Of a stretch of 64,000 nucleotides of DNA, positions 46,868-56,773 are shown piece by piece (the stretch's first letter is position 1; each line of letters begins with the position of its first letter). The DNA is from Thauera sp. 28 (GTDB taxonomy: Bacteria > Pseudomonadota > Gammaproteobacteria > Burkholderiales > Rhodocyclaceae), in contig NZ_AMXA01000019.1 in NCBI RefSeq assembly GCF_000310145.2, forward strand, positions 1 to 64,000, given 5' to 3'. A model generated the notes under the pieces. That model made no database searches. It saw only the letters and a program-made list of their open reading frames with translations, and was not told the origin of the DNA. The position numbers and the translations under genes were made by a program.

Positions 46868-47833
46868 TCAGAAATCGACCAGGGCTGCGCCCCAGGTGAA
46901 ACCACCACCGACCCCCTCGAGGATGAGTCGATGCCCGGGGCGGATCTGCCCCGAGCGCACAGCCTCATCGAGCGCGAGCGGAATGGAGGCGGCCGATGTA
47001 TTGCCATGGTGATCGAGGGTGGTCACCACCTTGTCCATCGGCAGGCCGAGGCGTTTGGCCGTAGCCTGGATGATGCGGATATTGGCTTGATGCGGGATCA
47101 ACCAATCGACGCTCTGTGCGGACTCCCCGGCGCGCTCGAGCACCTCGTGCGCGACATCGCCAAGCACCTTCACGGCAAACTTGAACACGGCCTGCCCGTC
47201 CATGCGCAGAAAAGGATCGCCGATCACTTGACCGGAGGCCACACCACCGGGCACACAGAGAATGGGATGATGACTGCCGTCGGCATGCAGGGCAGACATG
47301 CGAATGCCGGGACTCGTCGACGCTTCGAGCACGACCGCACCGGCGCCATCACCGAACAACACACAGGTTGACCGATCGGACCAGTCAAGAATGCGGGAGA
47401 AGACCTCGGCACCGATGACTAGCGCACGCGTATGACTACCGGAACGAATGAACTTCTCGGCCACGCTCAACGCGTACACGAAACCGCTGCACACCGCCTG
47501 CACGTCAAACGCAGCGCCGCCGTTGCGGATACCGAGCTTGGACTGCACCAGAGCGGCGGTACTCGGGAAGATGAAATCAGGCGTGGATGTGGCGACGATG
47601 ATCAGGTCAATGTCGTCGGCTTCGCAGCCCGCAGCATCGAGTGCTCGCTCGGCGGCGAGCTTGGCGAGATCGCTTGCCCCCACGTCGGCGGCGGCGAGGT
47701 GTCGGCTATGGATGCCCGAGCGACTCACGATCCAGTCATTGGAGGTATCGATTCCACGCGCGACCAGATCGTCATTGGTGACCGGATCGCCCGGCAAGTA
47801 ACTGCCCGTTCCCGCGATGCGTGCGTAAATCAT
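46868..47833 (-). CDS. fabH: 3-oxoacyl-ACP synthase III
   Basis: Starts fatty-acid synthesis by condensing acetyl-CoA with malonyl-ACP. The 321-residue protein has Cys in [13 protein letters not shown], His in [10 protein letters not shown] and Asn in [10 protein letters not shown]. Its ATG overlaps the plsX stop (ATGA). Confidence 0.97.
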   Translation of the reverse strand: MIYARIAGTGSYLPGDPVTNDDLVARGIDTSNDWIVSRSGIHSRHLAAADVGASDLAKLAAERALDAAGCEADDIDLIIVATSTPDFIFPSTAALVQSKLGIRNGGAAFDVQAVCSGFVYALSVAEKFIRSGSHTRALVIGAEVFSRILDWSDRSTCVLFGDGAGAVVLEASTSPGIRMSALHADGSHHPILCVPGGVASGQVIGDPFLRMDGQAVFKFAVKVLGDVAHEVLERAGESAQSVDWLIPHQANIRIIQATAKRLGLPMDKVVTTLDHHGNTSAASIPLALDEAVRSGQIRPGHRLILEGVGGGFTWGAALVDF

Positions 47834-48852
47834 GCGTTTACCTCGTTCATGCTCGCCATGCGCTCCGTGATGCGCTCGATCAGCCGGTTCGATGCCGCCT
47901 CGGCAGCTCGCCCCAACGCATTCTCGAAGGCAACCGCATCGGCCGAGCCATGGCTCTTCAGGACGACACCGCGCAACCCAAGCAAGGGCGCACCGTTGTA
48001 GAGACGGTGATCGACACGCTGCTTGAAGCGCTTCAAGACGGGAAGCGCCACAACTGCCATCAGCTTGGTCAGCAGCGAGCGCTTGAACTCCTGCTTCAGG
48101 AAAGCGCCGATCATCTGCGCGAGGCCTTCAGAGGTCTTGAGCGCGACATTTCCAACAAAGCCATCGCACACGACGACGTCCACCGTACCTTCGTAGATAT
48201 CGTTGCCTTCGACATTGCCCTGGAAGTTCAAGCCGCTGTTGCGCAGCAGCTCGCCCGCTTCCTTGACGACGTCATTGCCCTTGATCACCTCTTCGCCAAT
48301 GTTGAGCAAGCCCACGGTCGGGCGCTCCTTGTGCTCGATCGCTGCTACGAGCATCGCCCCCATGACGCCAAACTGAAGCAGATGCTCCGCCGTGCAGTCA
48401 ACATTGGCGCCGAGGTCGAGCACATACGTGTGACCATGCATTGACGGCAGGACGGTCGCGATCGCAGGCCGATCGATACCCGGCAAAGTCTTGAGGACGA
48501 AGCGCGAGATCGCCATCAGCGCACCGGTATTGCCGGCGGAAACCGCGGCGTTCGCTTCACCCGCCTTGACGAGATCCATGACAACGCGCATCGAAGAATC
48601 CTTCTTCGTGCGCATCGCGATCGCCGGCGGATCGTCCATCGCCACCACCTCGGTGGCATGTCGTACCCTGATTCGTTCGCCGAACTCGCTTGCAGTGCTG
48701 ACGAGCAGGGGCCGGATCGCCTCCTCGAGCCCCACCAGGATGACCTTCGCGTCCCGGTGACGGCGCAGGAAGGCAAGTGCGGCAGGCACGGTCACGACCG
48801 GACCATGATCGCCACCCATGCAGTCGATCGCAATGGTGACACCCATCGGCAT
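47830..48852 (-). CDS. plsX: Phosphate acyltransferase
   Basis: Makes acyl-phosphate from acyl-ACP for phospholipid synthesis with PlsY. The 340-residue protein starts near [13 protein letters not shown] and contains [18 protein letters not shown] and [12 protein letters not shown]. The start is ATG at 48852 or 48846. It follows rpmF. Confidence 0.96.
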   Translation of the reverse strand: MPMGVTIAIDCMGGDHGPVVTVPAALAFLRRHRDAKVILVGLEEAIRPLLVSTASEFGERIRVRHATEVVAMDDPPAIAMRTKKDSSMRVVMDLVKAGEANAAVSAGNTGALMAISRFVLKTLPGIDRPAIATVLPSMHGHTYVLDLGANVDCTAEHLLQFGVMGAMLVAAIEHKERPTVGLLNIGEEVIKGNDVVKEAGELLRNSGLNFQGNVEGNDIYEGTVDVVVCDGFVGNVALKTSEGLAQMIGAFLKQEFKRSLLTKLMAVVALPVLKRFKQRVDHRLYNGAPLLGLRGVVLKSHGSADAVAFENALGRAAEAASNRLIERITERMASMNEVNA

Positions 48853-48947
48853 CTCGCGTGCTATTTATTGTTTGAAGACTGGAGTCGGAAAAAAGGCGGC
48901 GCAGGCGCCAAGCGCCATGCGCCGCCCTCGATACCTGGGGCTTGAAC

Positions 48948-49127
48948 TTACTCGCCCTTGACCTTGACGACCTTCTTGCCGCGGTAGAAACCGTTGGGGC
49001 TGATGTGGTGACGCAGATGGACTTCACCCGAGGTCGGCTCGACGGCGAGCGCCGGACCGGTGAGGAAATCGTGTGCGCGATGCATGCCACGCTTGGAGGG
49101 GGACTTCTTGTTCTGTTGAACGGCCAT
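48948..49127 (-). CDS. rpmF: 50S ribosomal protein L32
   Basis: A 59-residue basic ribosomal protein: [20 protein letters not shown]..., then [16 protein letters not shown] near the end. The four-Cys zinc site of some L32 proteins is absent, as in other betaproteobacteria. It lies between yceD and plsX, the conserved order. Confidence 0.96.
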   Translation of the reverse strand: MAVQQNKKSPSKRGMHRAHDFLTGPALAVEPTSGEVHLRHHISPNGFYRGKKVVKVKGE

Positions 49128-49157
49128 GAGTAATGCTCCTAAAGCTAAATATCGCGC

Positions 49158-49682
49158 CTATTCCGCGCTGGGACTGCCTCGCAGCGACGCCAGCGCAGCG
49201 AAAGGCGATTCTTTGTTCGAGCCAGCCATGTTTCGGGGCGACTCGCAGTTTTCATGCCGTGGCGCAATCGGCAAGGCCAGCAGGATCTCATCCTCTACCA
49301 ATGCCAGGACATCGAGCTCTGCAGCGACCTCGATCGCATCCACTTCGTCGTCTTCCAGCTCCCCCTCGGGAATCGCCTGCCCCGGCCGTACGGGCTGAAG
49401 GACATTATCGACCTTCAAGCCCCACGACAGCCCACCGAGGCAACGCTGGCAGCTGAGGGAAAGCTCCCCCTCGACGACCAACCGCAGCCTGGGCTCGAGC
49501 CCCACGGCCCCTTGAGCCATGGAGCCCTCCAGCCGCCATGCGAGCGCGCCCTCGAGCGACGCAAGCACGTCCGACAGGCGCAACAGGTCCGCGACAGCGA
49601 CCTCGCCCACCAAGGAGCGGCCGTCTGCAGCAAACCTGAAGGGATCCGGAATCGTCCGGGAAGGGATGCCTTGTTGCGACAT
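49158..49682 (-). CDS. yceD: YceD/DUF177 family protein
   Basis: A 174-residue protein with the family's core ELSLSCQRCLGGL (CxxC) and the acidic DDEVDAIEVAAELDVLALVEDEILLALP. In many bacteria it precedes rpmF and has been linked to 23S rRNA accumulation. It is divergent from maf, as in E. coli. Confidence 0.92.
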   Translation of the reverse strand: MSQQGIPSRTIPDPFRFAADGRSLVGEVAVADLLRLSDVLASLEGALAWRLEGSMAQGAVGLEPRLRLVVEGELSLSCQRCLGGLSWGLKVDNVLQPVRPGQAIPEGELEDDEVDAIEVAAELDVLALVEDEILLALPIAPRHENCESPRNMAGSNKESPFAALASLRGSPSAE

Positions 49683-49728
49683 AAGCCGTGCATGATATTA
49701 TTTTTTCGACGCTTCTGTAAAGACCACC

Positions 49729-50304
49729 ATGACGCTCGTCCTCGCCTCCACATCGGCCTATCGCCGCACGCTCCTCGAACGCCTTCACATTCCGTTCGAG
49801 ACCGACCGTCCGGAAACGGACGAGACGCCACTCGAGGGCGAAGCGCCGCCCGCCACTGCAGAGCGCCTTGCAGCTGCAAAGGCGCGTGCCGTGGCCGCGC
49901 GCTGGCCGGACGCACTCATCATCGGCAGCGACCAAGTCGCTTACATGGGCGACGAGGTGTTCGGCAAGCCGGGCACGGAGGCGCGCGCAATCGCACAACT
50001 TCAGCGCATGCGCGGTCGCATCGTCACCTTTCACACCGCCCTCGCGCTCCTCAATACGCGCACCGGTACGCTGCAGGTCGAAGGCGTCCCGACCCAAGTC
50101 CGCTTTCGCGATTTGAGCGACGCTGAAATCGAGCGCTATGTCGCCAGGGAGCGCCCACTGGACTGCGCCGGCAGCGCCAAATCCGAGGGACTGGGCATCA
50201 CCCTGCTCGATGCCATGCCGGGCGACGATCCCACCGCACTGATTGGGCTGCCGCTCATCGCACTGTCCCGCATGCTTCGTGCCGAAGGCCTCCAACTGCC
50301 GTGA
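49729..50304 (+). CDS. Maf-type nucleotide pyrophosphatase (YceF subgroup)
   Basis: A 191-residue Maf-family protein that hydrolyses modified or canonical nucleoside triphosphates; E. coli YceF prefers 7-methyl-GTP. Motifs are LASTSAYRRTLLERL, the metal site GSDQVAY, GKPGT and CAGSAKSEGLG. Divergence from yceD-rpmF supports the YceF subgroup. Its stop overlaps the next start by 4 bases. Confidence 0.92.
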   Translation: MTLVLASTSAYRRTLLERLHIPFETDRPETDETPLEGEAPPATAERLAAAKARAVAARWPDALIIGSDQVAYMGDEVFGKPGTEARAIAQLQRMRGRIVTFHTALALLNTRTGTLQVEGVPTQVRFRDLSDAEIERYVARERPLDCAGSAKSEGLGITLLDAMPGDDPTALIGLPLIALSRMLRAEGLQLP

Positions 50305-51041
50305 ATGCCCCCACTCCAGACACCCGACACGGCACCCTTTACCTGGTCCCGGTAAGCCTTGGCGAAGCAACCCCATGGACCGACTTCCTGCCCCAACAGG
50401 CGCAGCGGATCACCGCCGGGCTACGTCACTTCGTCGTCGAAACGGCTCGCACCGCACGAGCGCACCTGAAGCAGCTCGACTACCCGCACCCGCTGCGGGA
50501 CACCGACGTTCGCGAACTGCCGACCGAGCCGCAGACCACCAACGCAACCCTAGATGCGCTGCTCGCCCCCGCACTCGCCGGCAAGGATGTCGGCCTGATG
50601 TCCGACGCCGGCTGTCCGGCAGTCGCCGACCCCGGAGCCAGATTGGTCGCGCGCGCACATGCACTTGGCATTCAGGTAGTACCATTGATTGGCCCCTCAT
50701 CGATCCTGCTCGGACTCATGGGCTCGGGACTCAATGGACAGAGTTTCTGCTTCCATGGCTACCTGCCGGTCGGCGAGCAGGAGCGCGACAGCGCGCTACG
50801 CACCCTCGAAGACGAATCCCGCCGCTGCGGGCGCACGCAGATCTTCATCGAAACCCCCTACCGCAATGAGCGCATCTTTGATGCTCTGCTCAAGCTGCTC
50901 AAGCCAGACACCCGCCTGTGCATCGGCTGCGACCTCGGCACGCCAGAAGCCTGGCTGCTCACCCACAGCATCCGGGACTGGCGCAAGGCCGCGCGCCCGG
51001 CAATCGCCCGCCGGCCTGCGATCTACCTTCTACTCGGCTGA
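50301..51041 (+). CDS. RsmI-like tetrapyrrole-methylase family protein
   Basis: A 246-residue SAM-dependent methyltransferase with LYLVPVSLGE at the start, GLMSDAGCPAVADPGARLVARAH, and VPLIGPSSILLGLMGSGLNGQSFCFHGYLP, all typical of the RsmI/YraL fold. It is shorter than RsmI and is the second, RsmI-related type seen next to maf. The substrate is uncertain. Confidence 0.85.
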   Translation: MNAPTPDTRHGTLYLVPVSLGEATPWTDFLPQQAQRITAGLRHFVVETARTARAHLKQLDYPHPLRDTDVRELPTEPQTTNATLDALLAPALAGKDVGLMSDAGCPAVADPGARLVARAHALGIQVVPLIGPSSILLGLMGSGLNGQSFCFHGYLPVGEQERDSALRTLEDESRRCGRTQIFIETPYRNERIFDALLKLLKPDTRLCIGCDLGTPEAWLLTHSIRDWRKAARPAIARRPAIYLLLG

Positions 51042-51072
51042 ATGACGGGGCGCCAGCCTCACGCCCCAAGCC

Positions 51073-51729
51073 TCAAGTCTCACGAAGCAACCAATCGACC
51101 AACTCGCGAGGGGAATCAAGGCACGACAGCGGCGTCTCGGCCTGCAGTGCCGCGCGCGGATGCGCACCGAAACTCACGGCGAGCGCCGCCGTGCCAGCAT
51201 TCCTCGCCATCTGCAGATCATGCGTGGTATCGCCCACCATCAGGGTCCGCTCGGGCAGTACACCGAGCTCACTCATGATCTCCTCGAGCATGGCAGGATG
51301 CGGCTTGGAGAAACACTCGTCCGCACAGCGGGTGCTATGGAAATACGCCCCCAGCCCGGTCCGCCCAAGGACGCGGTCCAGACCCAAGCGGCTCTTGCCG
51401 GTCGCCACTCCGAGCAGGTGTCCGCGCTCAGAAAGCGCCCCCAGAACGTCGCCAACCCCGTCGAAAAGCACCAGTTCATGGTCCCGCGACAGGTAATGGT
51501 GACGGTAACGCTCGACCATGCGCGCATAGTCTTCCGGCGCCAACTCCGGCACGGCATGCTGTAGCGCATCGACCAACCCGAGCCCGATCACGTAGCGCGC
51601 CCGTTCCTCCGCCGGCTCAGGCAGACCGAGGTCACGCGCAGCGGCCTGCATTGCGCGCACGATCGCCCCGGCAGAGTCCATCAGGGTTCCGTCCCAGTCA
51701 AAGACAATGAGATCGAAGCGCTCAGCCAT
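51073..51729 (-). CDS. HAD hydrolase, phosphoglycolate-phosphatase-like
   Basis: A 218-residue HAD hydrolase with FDWDGTLMDS (motif I), GVATGKSR (motif II region), KPHPAML (motif III Lys) and VGDTTHDLQMARNAG (motif IV). It resembles Gph-type phosphatases and sits beside rluC, where such a gene is common. The first 8 bases overlap the rluC 3' end. Substrate not provable. Confidence 0.88.
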   Translation of the reverse strand: MAERFDLIVFDWDGTLMDSAGAIVRAMQAAARDLGLPEPAEERARYVIGLGLVDALQHAVPELAPEDYARMVERYRHHYLSRDHELVLFDGVGDVLGALSERGHLLGVATGKSRLGLDRVLGRTGLGAYFHSTRCADECFSKPHPAMLEEIMSELGVLPERTLMVGDTTHDLQMARNAGTAALAVSFGAHPRAALQAETPLSCLDSPRELVDWLLRET

Positions 51730-52681
51730 GCCCCCTCTCCTGAATGTCGAGATACGTCAGAAACGCCTGTAGCTCTGCAGGCAGCGCCGCCTCGAAGGAC
51801 AGCACCTCGCCCGTAAGCGGATGCGCGAAGCTCAGCATTGCCGCATGCAGGAACATGCGCTTCAACCCTTCGGCCTCGAGACGCTTGTTGAGAGCGAAAT
51901 CGCCGTATTTGTCGTCTCCACACAGCGGGAAACCGAGATGAGCAAGATGAACGCGGATCTGATGCGTCCGCCCGGTCTTGAGCTCGACCTCGAGCAGACT
52001 GTAATCACGCCAGCGTCGCACCAGACGCATGACGCTGTGCGCCGGCTTGCCGTCCTCGCTGACGCGCACCCTGCGCTCACCCTCGGCGGTGAGGTACTTG
52101 TGCAATGGAGCCTTCACATGTTGCAACGCGTTAGCCCAGCGCCCGGGCACCAGCGTCAGGTAACGCTTCTCCACCCTACCCTCGCGCATCATGTCGTGCA
52201 GTGCGGTAAGTGCAGAGCGCTTCTTCGCAACGATGAGCAGCCCCGAGGTCTCGCGATCCAGCCTGTGCGCCAGTTCGAGCATGCGCAACTCCGGACGCTG
52301 CACGCGTAGCTGCTCGATCACGCCGTAGCTCACCCCGCTGCCGCCATGTACCGCCTTGCCCGACGGCTTGTCGATCACCAGCAGCGCATCGTCCTCGTAG
52401 ACGACCGGAAGCGGCTTGCCGGCAGGCGCCGGTGCGCTGCGCTCGGCCTGAGCGATGCGCAGCGGCGGAATGCGCACCTCGTCACCCTCGGCCAGGCGGT
52501 AGGTCTGCTGCACCCGGCGGCCATTGACCCTGACCTCACCGCTGCGCAGGATCCGATAGACGTGGCTCTTTGGCACGCCCTTCGCTATCCGCATCAGGTA
52601 GTTATCGATCCGCTGGCCAGCCGCCGCATCGTCGATGCGTTCGTGCCGGACTGCGATCGCTTTGCCATCAATCATCGTCAT
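51722..52681 (-). CDS. rluC: 23S rRNA pseudouridine synthase RluC
   Basis: Converts U955, U2504 and U2580 of 23S rRNA to pseudouridine in E. coli. The 319-residue protein has an S4 domain (about 18-75), the catalytic Asp in HRLDRETSGLL and TGRTHQIRVHLAHLG. It is divergent from rne as in E. coli. Start at ATG 52681 or 52675; upstream sequence to 52927 lacks homology. Confidence 0.94.
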   Translation of the reverse strand: MTMIDGKAIAVRHERIDDAAAGQRIDNYLMRIAKGVPKSHVYRILRSGEVRVNGRRVQQTYRLAEGDEVRIPPLRIAQAERSAPAPAGKPLPVVYEDDALLVIDKPSGKAVHGGSGVSYGVIEQLRVQRPELRMLELAHRLDRETSGLLIVAKKRSALTALHDMMREGRVEKRYLTLVPGRWANALQHVKAPLHKYLTAEGERRVRVSEDGKPAHSVMRLVRRWRDYSLLEVELKTGRTHQIRVHLAHLGFPLCGDDKYGDFALNKRLEAEGLKRMFLHAAMLSFAHPLTGEVLSFEAALPAELQAFLTYLDIQERGHG

Positions 52682-53127
52682 GAAATATACTTCTGCACGG
52701 TTAACCCGGTCGCTGCCACCCAAGTGCGGCGCGTCGACGTCAAAAGCAGGTCGAAACATCTGCACCGGCGATGCGCGCAGACTGCTGGCAATGAGCCCTG
52801 AAGAGCGCTCCCGGCTTGACCGTTGCAAGCCATCCAAGGCCCAAAAGGCGCCGATGGTAACGCAACAGACCCACTTCGACATACCCATCCAGCCCACGGG
52901 TTGGATTTTGACGTGCAAGACGCACACGCAGGATCAAATGATCCGCCCGCCTGGCCTCGACGGCCTGGCGGGCGGGGTCAAGAGAATATCGACCAGCCGA
53001 CCCATCACAGCCCTGAACACACACCGGATGAAAGCAGCAGTCCTCAAGAATCGCTCCTGATCCCGGAAAGCGCGATGGTGCGCGCCGTTCGTCCTGCCCG
53101 TGTGAATTGCGCGGGAGAACGATCCCA
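52682..53127 (+). promoter_or_regulatory. rne 5' leader with strong hairpins
   Basis: A 446-base gap between divergent rluC and rne. At 52943-52975 a large hairpin has nine-base arms CCGCCCGCC/GGCGGGCGG, a T-T mismatch, then GGCC/GGCC around TCGAC. A smaller hairpin GGATC-AAAT-GATCC (52931-52944) abuts it. In E. coli the rne leader holds a hairpin that RNase E reads to control its own message; the same role is inferred here. TATACT at 52686-52691 is a possible -10. Confidence 0.55.
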
Positions 53128-56100
53128 ATGAAACGCATGCTTTTCAATGCGACGCAGGCCGAAGAACTGCGCGTCGCGATCGTAGACGGTCAGAAACTGA
53201 TCGACCTCGATATCGAATCGGCCGCAAAAGAAGAACGCAAGAGCAACATCTACAAGGCGGTGATCACCCGCATCGAGCCTAGCCTCGAGGCGGCCTTCGT
53301 AGACTATGGCGCCGAGCGCCATGGCTTCTTGCCCTTCAAGGAAATCTCGCGCGCCTACTTCCAGCCCGGCGTGGACGCGAGCAAGGCCACCATCCGTGAA
53401 GCCCTGCGCGAAGGCCAGGAACTCATCGTCCAGGTCGAAAAGGACGAGCGCGGCAACAAGGGTGCGGCGCTGACCACCTACATCTCGCTGGCCGGCCGCT
53501 ATCTGGTGCTCATGCCCAACAACCCGCGCGGCGGCGGCGTGTCGCGTCGCGTCGAGGGCGACGAGCGTGCCGAACTGCGCGAGAACATGGACCAGCTGGA
53601 AGTGCCCGGCGGCATGAGCCTGATCGCTCGCACCGCAGCCATCGGCCGTAGTGCCGAAGAGCTGCAGTGGGACCTCAACTATCTGCTGCAACTGTGGCGC
53701 GCCATCGAGGGTGCGGCCCAGGGCCAGGCCGGCGCTTTCCTGATCTATCAGGAAGGCAGCCTCGTCATCCGCGCCATCCGCGACTACTTCCAGCCCGACA
53801 TCGGCGAGATCCTGATCGACACCGACGACATCTACGAACAGGCCACGCAGTTCATGGCCCATGTGATGCCGGGCAATGTCGCCCGCGTGAAGCGCTACAG
53901 CGACGACGTGCCGCTGTTCTCGCGCTTCCAGATCGAACATCAGATCGAGTCGGCCTACTCTCGCCAGGTCAATCTGCCCTCGGGCGGCGCAGTGGTCATC
54001 GACCACACCGAAGCCCTGGTATCGATCGACGTCAACTCCGGCCGCGCCACCAAGGGCTCGGACATCGAGGAAACCGCCTTCCGTACCAACTGCGAGGCCG
54101 CCGACGAGATCGCCCGCCAGCTGCGCCTGCGCGACCTGGGCGGCCTCATCGTCATCGACTTCATCGACATGGAGTCGGCGAAGAACCAGCGCGAGGTCGA
54201 AAACCGCCTGCGTGACGCCCTGCGCCACGACCGCGCGCGCGTGCAGACCGGCAAGATCAGCCGCTTCGGCCTGCTCGAACTGTCGCGCCAGCGCCTGCGT
54301 CCGGCACTGGCCGAGACCAGCTACATCACCTGCCCGCGCTGCAACGGCACTGGCCACATCCGCAGCACCGAATCGTCGGCGCTGCACATCGTCCGCATCC
54401 TCGAAGAGGAAGCGATGAAGGAAAACACCGGCGCGGTGCACCTGCAGGTGCCCGTCGACGTGGCCACCTTCCTTCTCAACGAGAAGCGCGTGGATATCGC
54501 CCGCATCGAGATGCGCCACAAGGTGCAGCTCATCATCGTGCCGAACCGCCACCTCGAAACGCCGGCGCACGAGATCATCCGCCTGCGTCACGACCAGCTC
54601 AACGCCGAGGACATCGCCTTGGCGAGCTACCAGATGGTGCAGAAGCCCAGCGAGGACGACGAGCGCCTGCCCTCGAAGGCAAACGACCGCCCGGCACGTC
54701 CCGAAGCGGCCGTGAAGGGTATCGCTCCTGCGCAGCCGGCGCCGGTGGCACCGGTTGCCGCCGAGGCCCCCACAGCCCCGGCCGCCGTCGAGAGCAAGGG
54801 CCTCATCGCCCGCATCCTCGGCTGGTTTACCGGCAGCAAGCCGGCACCGGCCGCCGAGCCCGTGGCTGCAGCCGAAACACCTGCGAAGCGCGAGCCGCGC
54901 CCGCGCGGCGAGCGCAGCAACGGCGGTGACGGCCGTCGTAACAACGGCAGTCGCGGCCGTCGTAGCGAGCGTGACGGCGAAAGCCAGAACGGCCGCAACA
55001 GCCGCAGCGAACGCAGCGAAAGCGACAAGCCGCAGCGCAGCACGGCGCCCGCGGAGAAGTCCGAGCGTAGCGACACTGGCCGTGGCCGCGGACGTGGGCG
55101 CGGCCAACGGACGGAGGACGCAGCCGAACGTACTGATAAGGCTGTAGAACAGCGCACGGGCGCACCCGACGACGACAAACTGAAGCTCGCGGCTGGCCTT
55201 GCCGCTGCAGTGGTGAGCGAAGAGCGCGTACAGGTTGCCGAAGCAGCCGGAACGGTGGTCGCAGACACGCCTGCCGGCGAGGACGGCGCCCCCAGCGAGA
55301 AGCGTCGCCGCCGTGGCCGCGGTCGCGGCCGCCGCTCGGGCGAAGGCCAAGCCGCCGACCTCCAGGGCGGAGTCGAAACCAGCGAAGCCGGCGAGTCCAG
55401 CGCAGACGCTGCTCAGCTCGCTTCCGGCACCACCGACGAACCTGCAACCGCTACGCCTGCAGCCGTGGTGGAGACCGTCGAGAGCGTGGCAAGCGAGACC
55501 ACCGAAGCGCAGGCCATGACGCCCGTCAGCGCTGCAGCCGAGTCGGCTGCATCCGCTGCGGATGCGACTCCGGCCGAACTCCCGGTTGCCGTTTCCGAAC
55601 CGGAGACCATCGAGCCGCAGGCTCAGGATCGCTTCGCGGAAAACGCAGCAGCCCCCTTGCCTGTCAGGGTAACGATGCAGGCCGAAGCAGAGGCTGAAGT
55701 CGCAGCCGCCGAACCAGCCGCGCCGGCCACCGAGACGGCCCCTGAGGCTGCAGTTCAGGCCGAACCGCAGGCTGCAGCTCAGGCCGGCTCCGCAGCAAGG
55801 ACTGAGATCGACCCTGATGTACCGACCTTGGTGGTGAGCGAGCAGGCCGAGGCTGTTGCGACCAACGAGCCGCATCGGGCGGAAGCGCCTGCGGCAGCCG
55901 TCGAGGGGCAGCCAGAGTCAGTCGCATCCGCTGTCGAAGCCGCTGAGCCGGAAGTCGTGCAAACTACCACGGCTCAAGCGCAAGCCCCTGCAACGCCGGC
56001 GGAAACGGCCCCGATCACGCTACCTGCAGCCACGGCTGAAGGCGGCCTGATCAAGATCGAAACCGATCCAGCCAAGCGCGCCCAGTTCGGCACCGGCGCT

Positions 56101-56190
56101 GTGGAAGCCCCGGTTCGCCTGGGCCGCAAGCCTCGTGCAGCCGCATTCGTCGCACAGGAGCCGCTGCAGCAGGTGGAAACGCGCAAGTAA
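53128..56190 (+). CDS. rne: Ribonuclease E
   Basis: The main endonuclease of mRNA decay and rRNA/tRNA processing, and degradosome scaffold. The 1020-residue protein has an S1 domain (about 36-120), catalytic Asp301 and Asp344 (IDVNSG, VIDFIDM) and the zinc-link Cys402/Cys405 (CPRCNGTG). An amphipathic stretch near 555-570 ([12 protein letters not shown]) matches the place of the E. coli membrane-targeting segment. An Arg-rich RNA-binding region (about 590-660) and a long Ala/Glu-rich tail follow. ATG at 53128 matches the family start [10 protein letters not shown]. Confidence 0.97.
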   Translation: MKRMLFNATQAEELRVAIVDGQKLIDLDIESAAKEERKSNIYKAVITRIEPSLEAAFVDYGAERHGFLPFKEISRAYFQPGVDASKATIREALREGQELIVQVEKDERGNKGAALTTYISLAGRYLVLMPNNPRGGGVSRRVEGDERAELRENMDQLEVPGGMSLIARTAAIGRSAEELQWDLNYLLQLWRAIEGAAQGQAGAFLIYQEGSLVIRAIRDYFQPDIGEILIDTDDIYEQATQFMAHVMPGNVARVKRYSDDVPLFSRFQIEHQIESAYSRQVNLPSGGAVVIDHTEALVSIDVNSGRATKGSDIEETAFRTNCEAADEIARQLRLRDLGGLIVIDFIDMESAKNQREVENRLRDALRHDRARVQTGKISRFGLLELSRQRLRPALAETSYITCPRCNGTGHIRSTESSALHIVRILEEEAMKENTGAVHLQVPVDVATFLLNEKRVDIARIEMRHKVQLIIVPNRHLETPAHEIIRLRHDQLNAEDIALASYQMVQKPSEDDERLPSKANDRPARPEAAVKGIAPAQPAPVAPVAAEAPTAPAAVESKGLIARILGWFTGSKPAPAAEPVAAAETPAKREPRPRGERSNGGDGRRNNGSRGRRSERDGESQNGRNSRSERSESDKPQRSTAPAEKSERSDTGRGRGRGRGQRTEDAAERTDKAVEQRTGAPDDDKLKLAAGLAAAVVSEERVQVAEAAGTVVADTPAGEDGAPSEKRRRRGRGRGRRSGEGQAADLQGGVETSEAGESSADAAQLASGTTDEPATATPAAVVETVESVASETTEAQAMTPVSAAAESAASAADATPAELPVAVSEPETIEPQAQDRFAENAAAPLPVRVTMQAEAEAEVAAAEPAAPATETAPEAAVQAEPQAAAQAGSAARTEIDPDVPTLVVSEQAEAVATNEPHRAEAPAAAVEGQPESVASAVEAAEPEVVQTTTAQAQAPATPAETAPITLPAATAEGGLIKIETDPAKRAQFGTGAVEAPVRLGRKPRAAAFVAQEPLQQVETRK

Positions 56191-56227
56191 GCGCACGCGC
56201 ACCCGCCCGAGCAAAGCGGGCTTGAGC

Positions 56228-56257
56228 GACAAGGCCATCCCACGGGATGGCCTTGTC
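56228..56257 (+). terminator. Terminator after rne
   Basis: A perfect inverted repeat, GACAAGGCCATCCC and GGGATGGCCTTGTC, about 40 bases past the rne stop, followed by GTTT on the plus strand. It separates rne from the convergent phosphatase gene. Confidence 0.8.
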
Positions 56258-56272
56258 GTTTCCGACGACTGC

Positions 56273-56746
56273 TCAGGCCCTGGCCACGACGGCCTCGAGC
56301 AGCCCCCTCACGCCGTGTTCGCACATGTCGAGCACGACATCGAAGCCACGCGGCCCACCGTAGTACGGATCAGGCACCTCATCATCGAGCCGTTCGGGAC
56401 CTGCGTAAGGCATGAACAACCCGAGCCGCGGACGATACACCTCGGGACACTGACGCTGCATGATCTCGAGGTGGCCACGGTCCATCGCCAGCAGCAGGTC
56501 GAACTCCTGGAAATCGCGCGCCTCGAGCTTGCGCGCGCGCAGCGCGGACAAGTCGTAGCCGCGCAGCTTCGCTGCCTTCTGAGTGCGCGGATCGGGCGCC
56601 TCGCCGGCGTGATAGCCATGGGTCCCAGCCGAATCGACCTCGACGAGCTCGCTCAAGCCGGCGGTCTCGATGAAATGGCGCGCCACGCCCTCGGCTGTCG
56701 GCGAACGACAGATATTGCCGGTGCACACGAACAGGATCCTGGTCAT
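56273..56746 (-). CDS. Low-molecular-weight protein tyrosine phosphatase
   Basis: A 157-residue phosphatase with the P-loop VCTGNICRSPTAEG (Cys and Arg of CX5R, about residues 8-14) and the general acid Asp in DEVPDPYYGG. It removes phosphate from tyrosine or acts on small molecules. ATG at 56746 has GGAGGGG upstream. It lies 27 bases after the uvrB start region on the same strand, downstream of uvrB. Confidence 0.92.
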   Translation of the reverse strand: MTRILFVCTGNICRSPTAEGVARHFIETAGLSELVEVDSAGTHGYHAGEAPDPRTQKAAKLRGYDLSALRARKLEARDFQEFDLLLAMDRGHLEIMQRQCPEVYRPRLGLFMPYAGPERLDDEVPDPYYGGPRGFDVVLDMCEHGVRGLLEAVVARA

Positions 56747-56773
56747 GTCATCCCCTCCTCTCATTTTTGTTAT

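Noticed and set aside
53044-55875. A 943-codon open frame on the minus strand opposite rne
   Set aside because: It mirrors the rne coding frame in high-GC DNA. Its translation is low-complexity Arg/Gly/Leu-rich sequence with no domain, while the plus strand encodes a clear RNase E.
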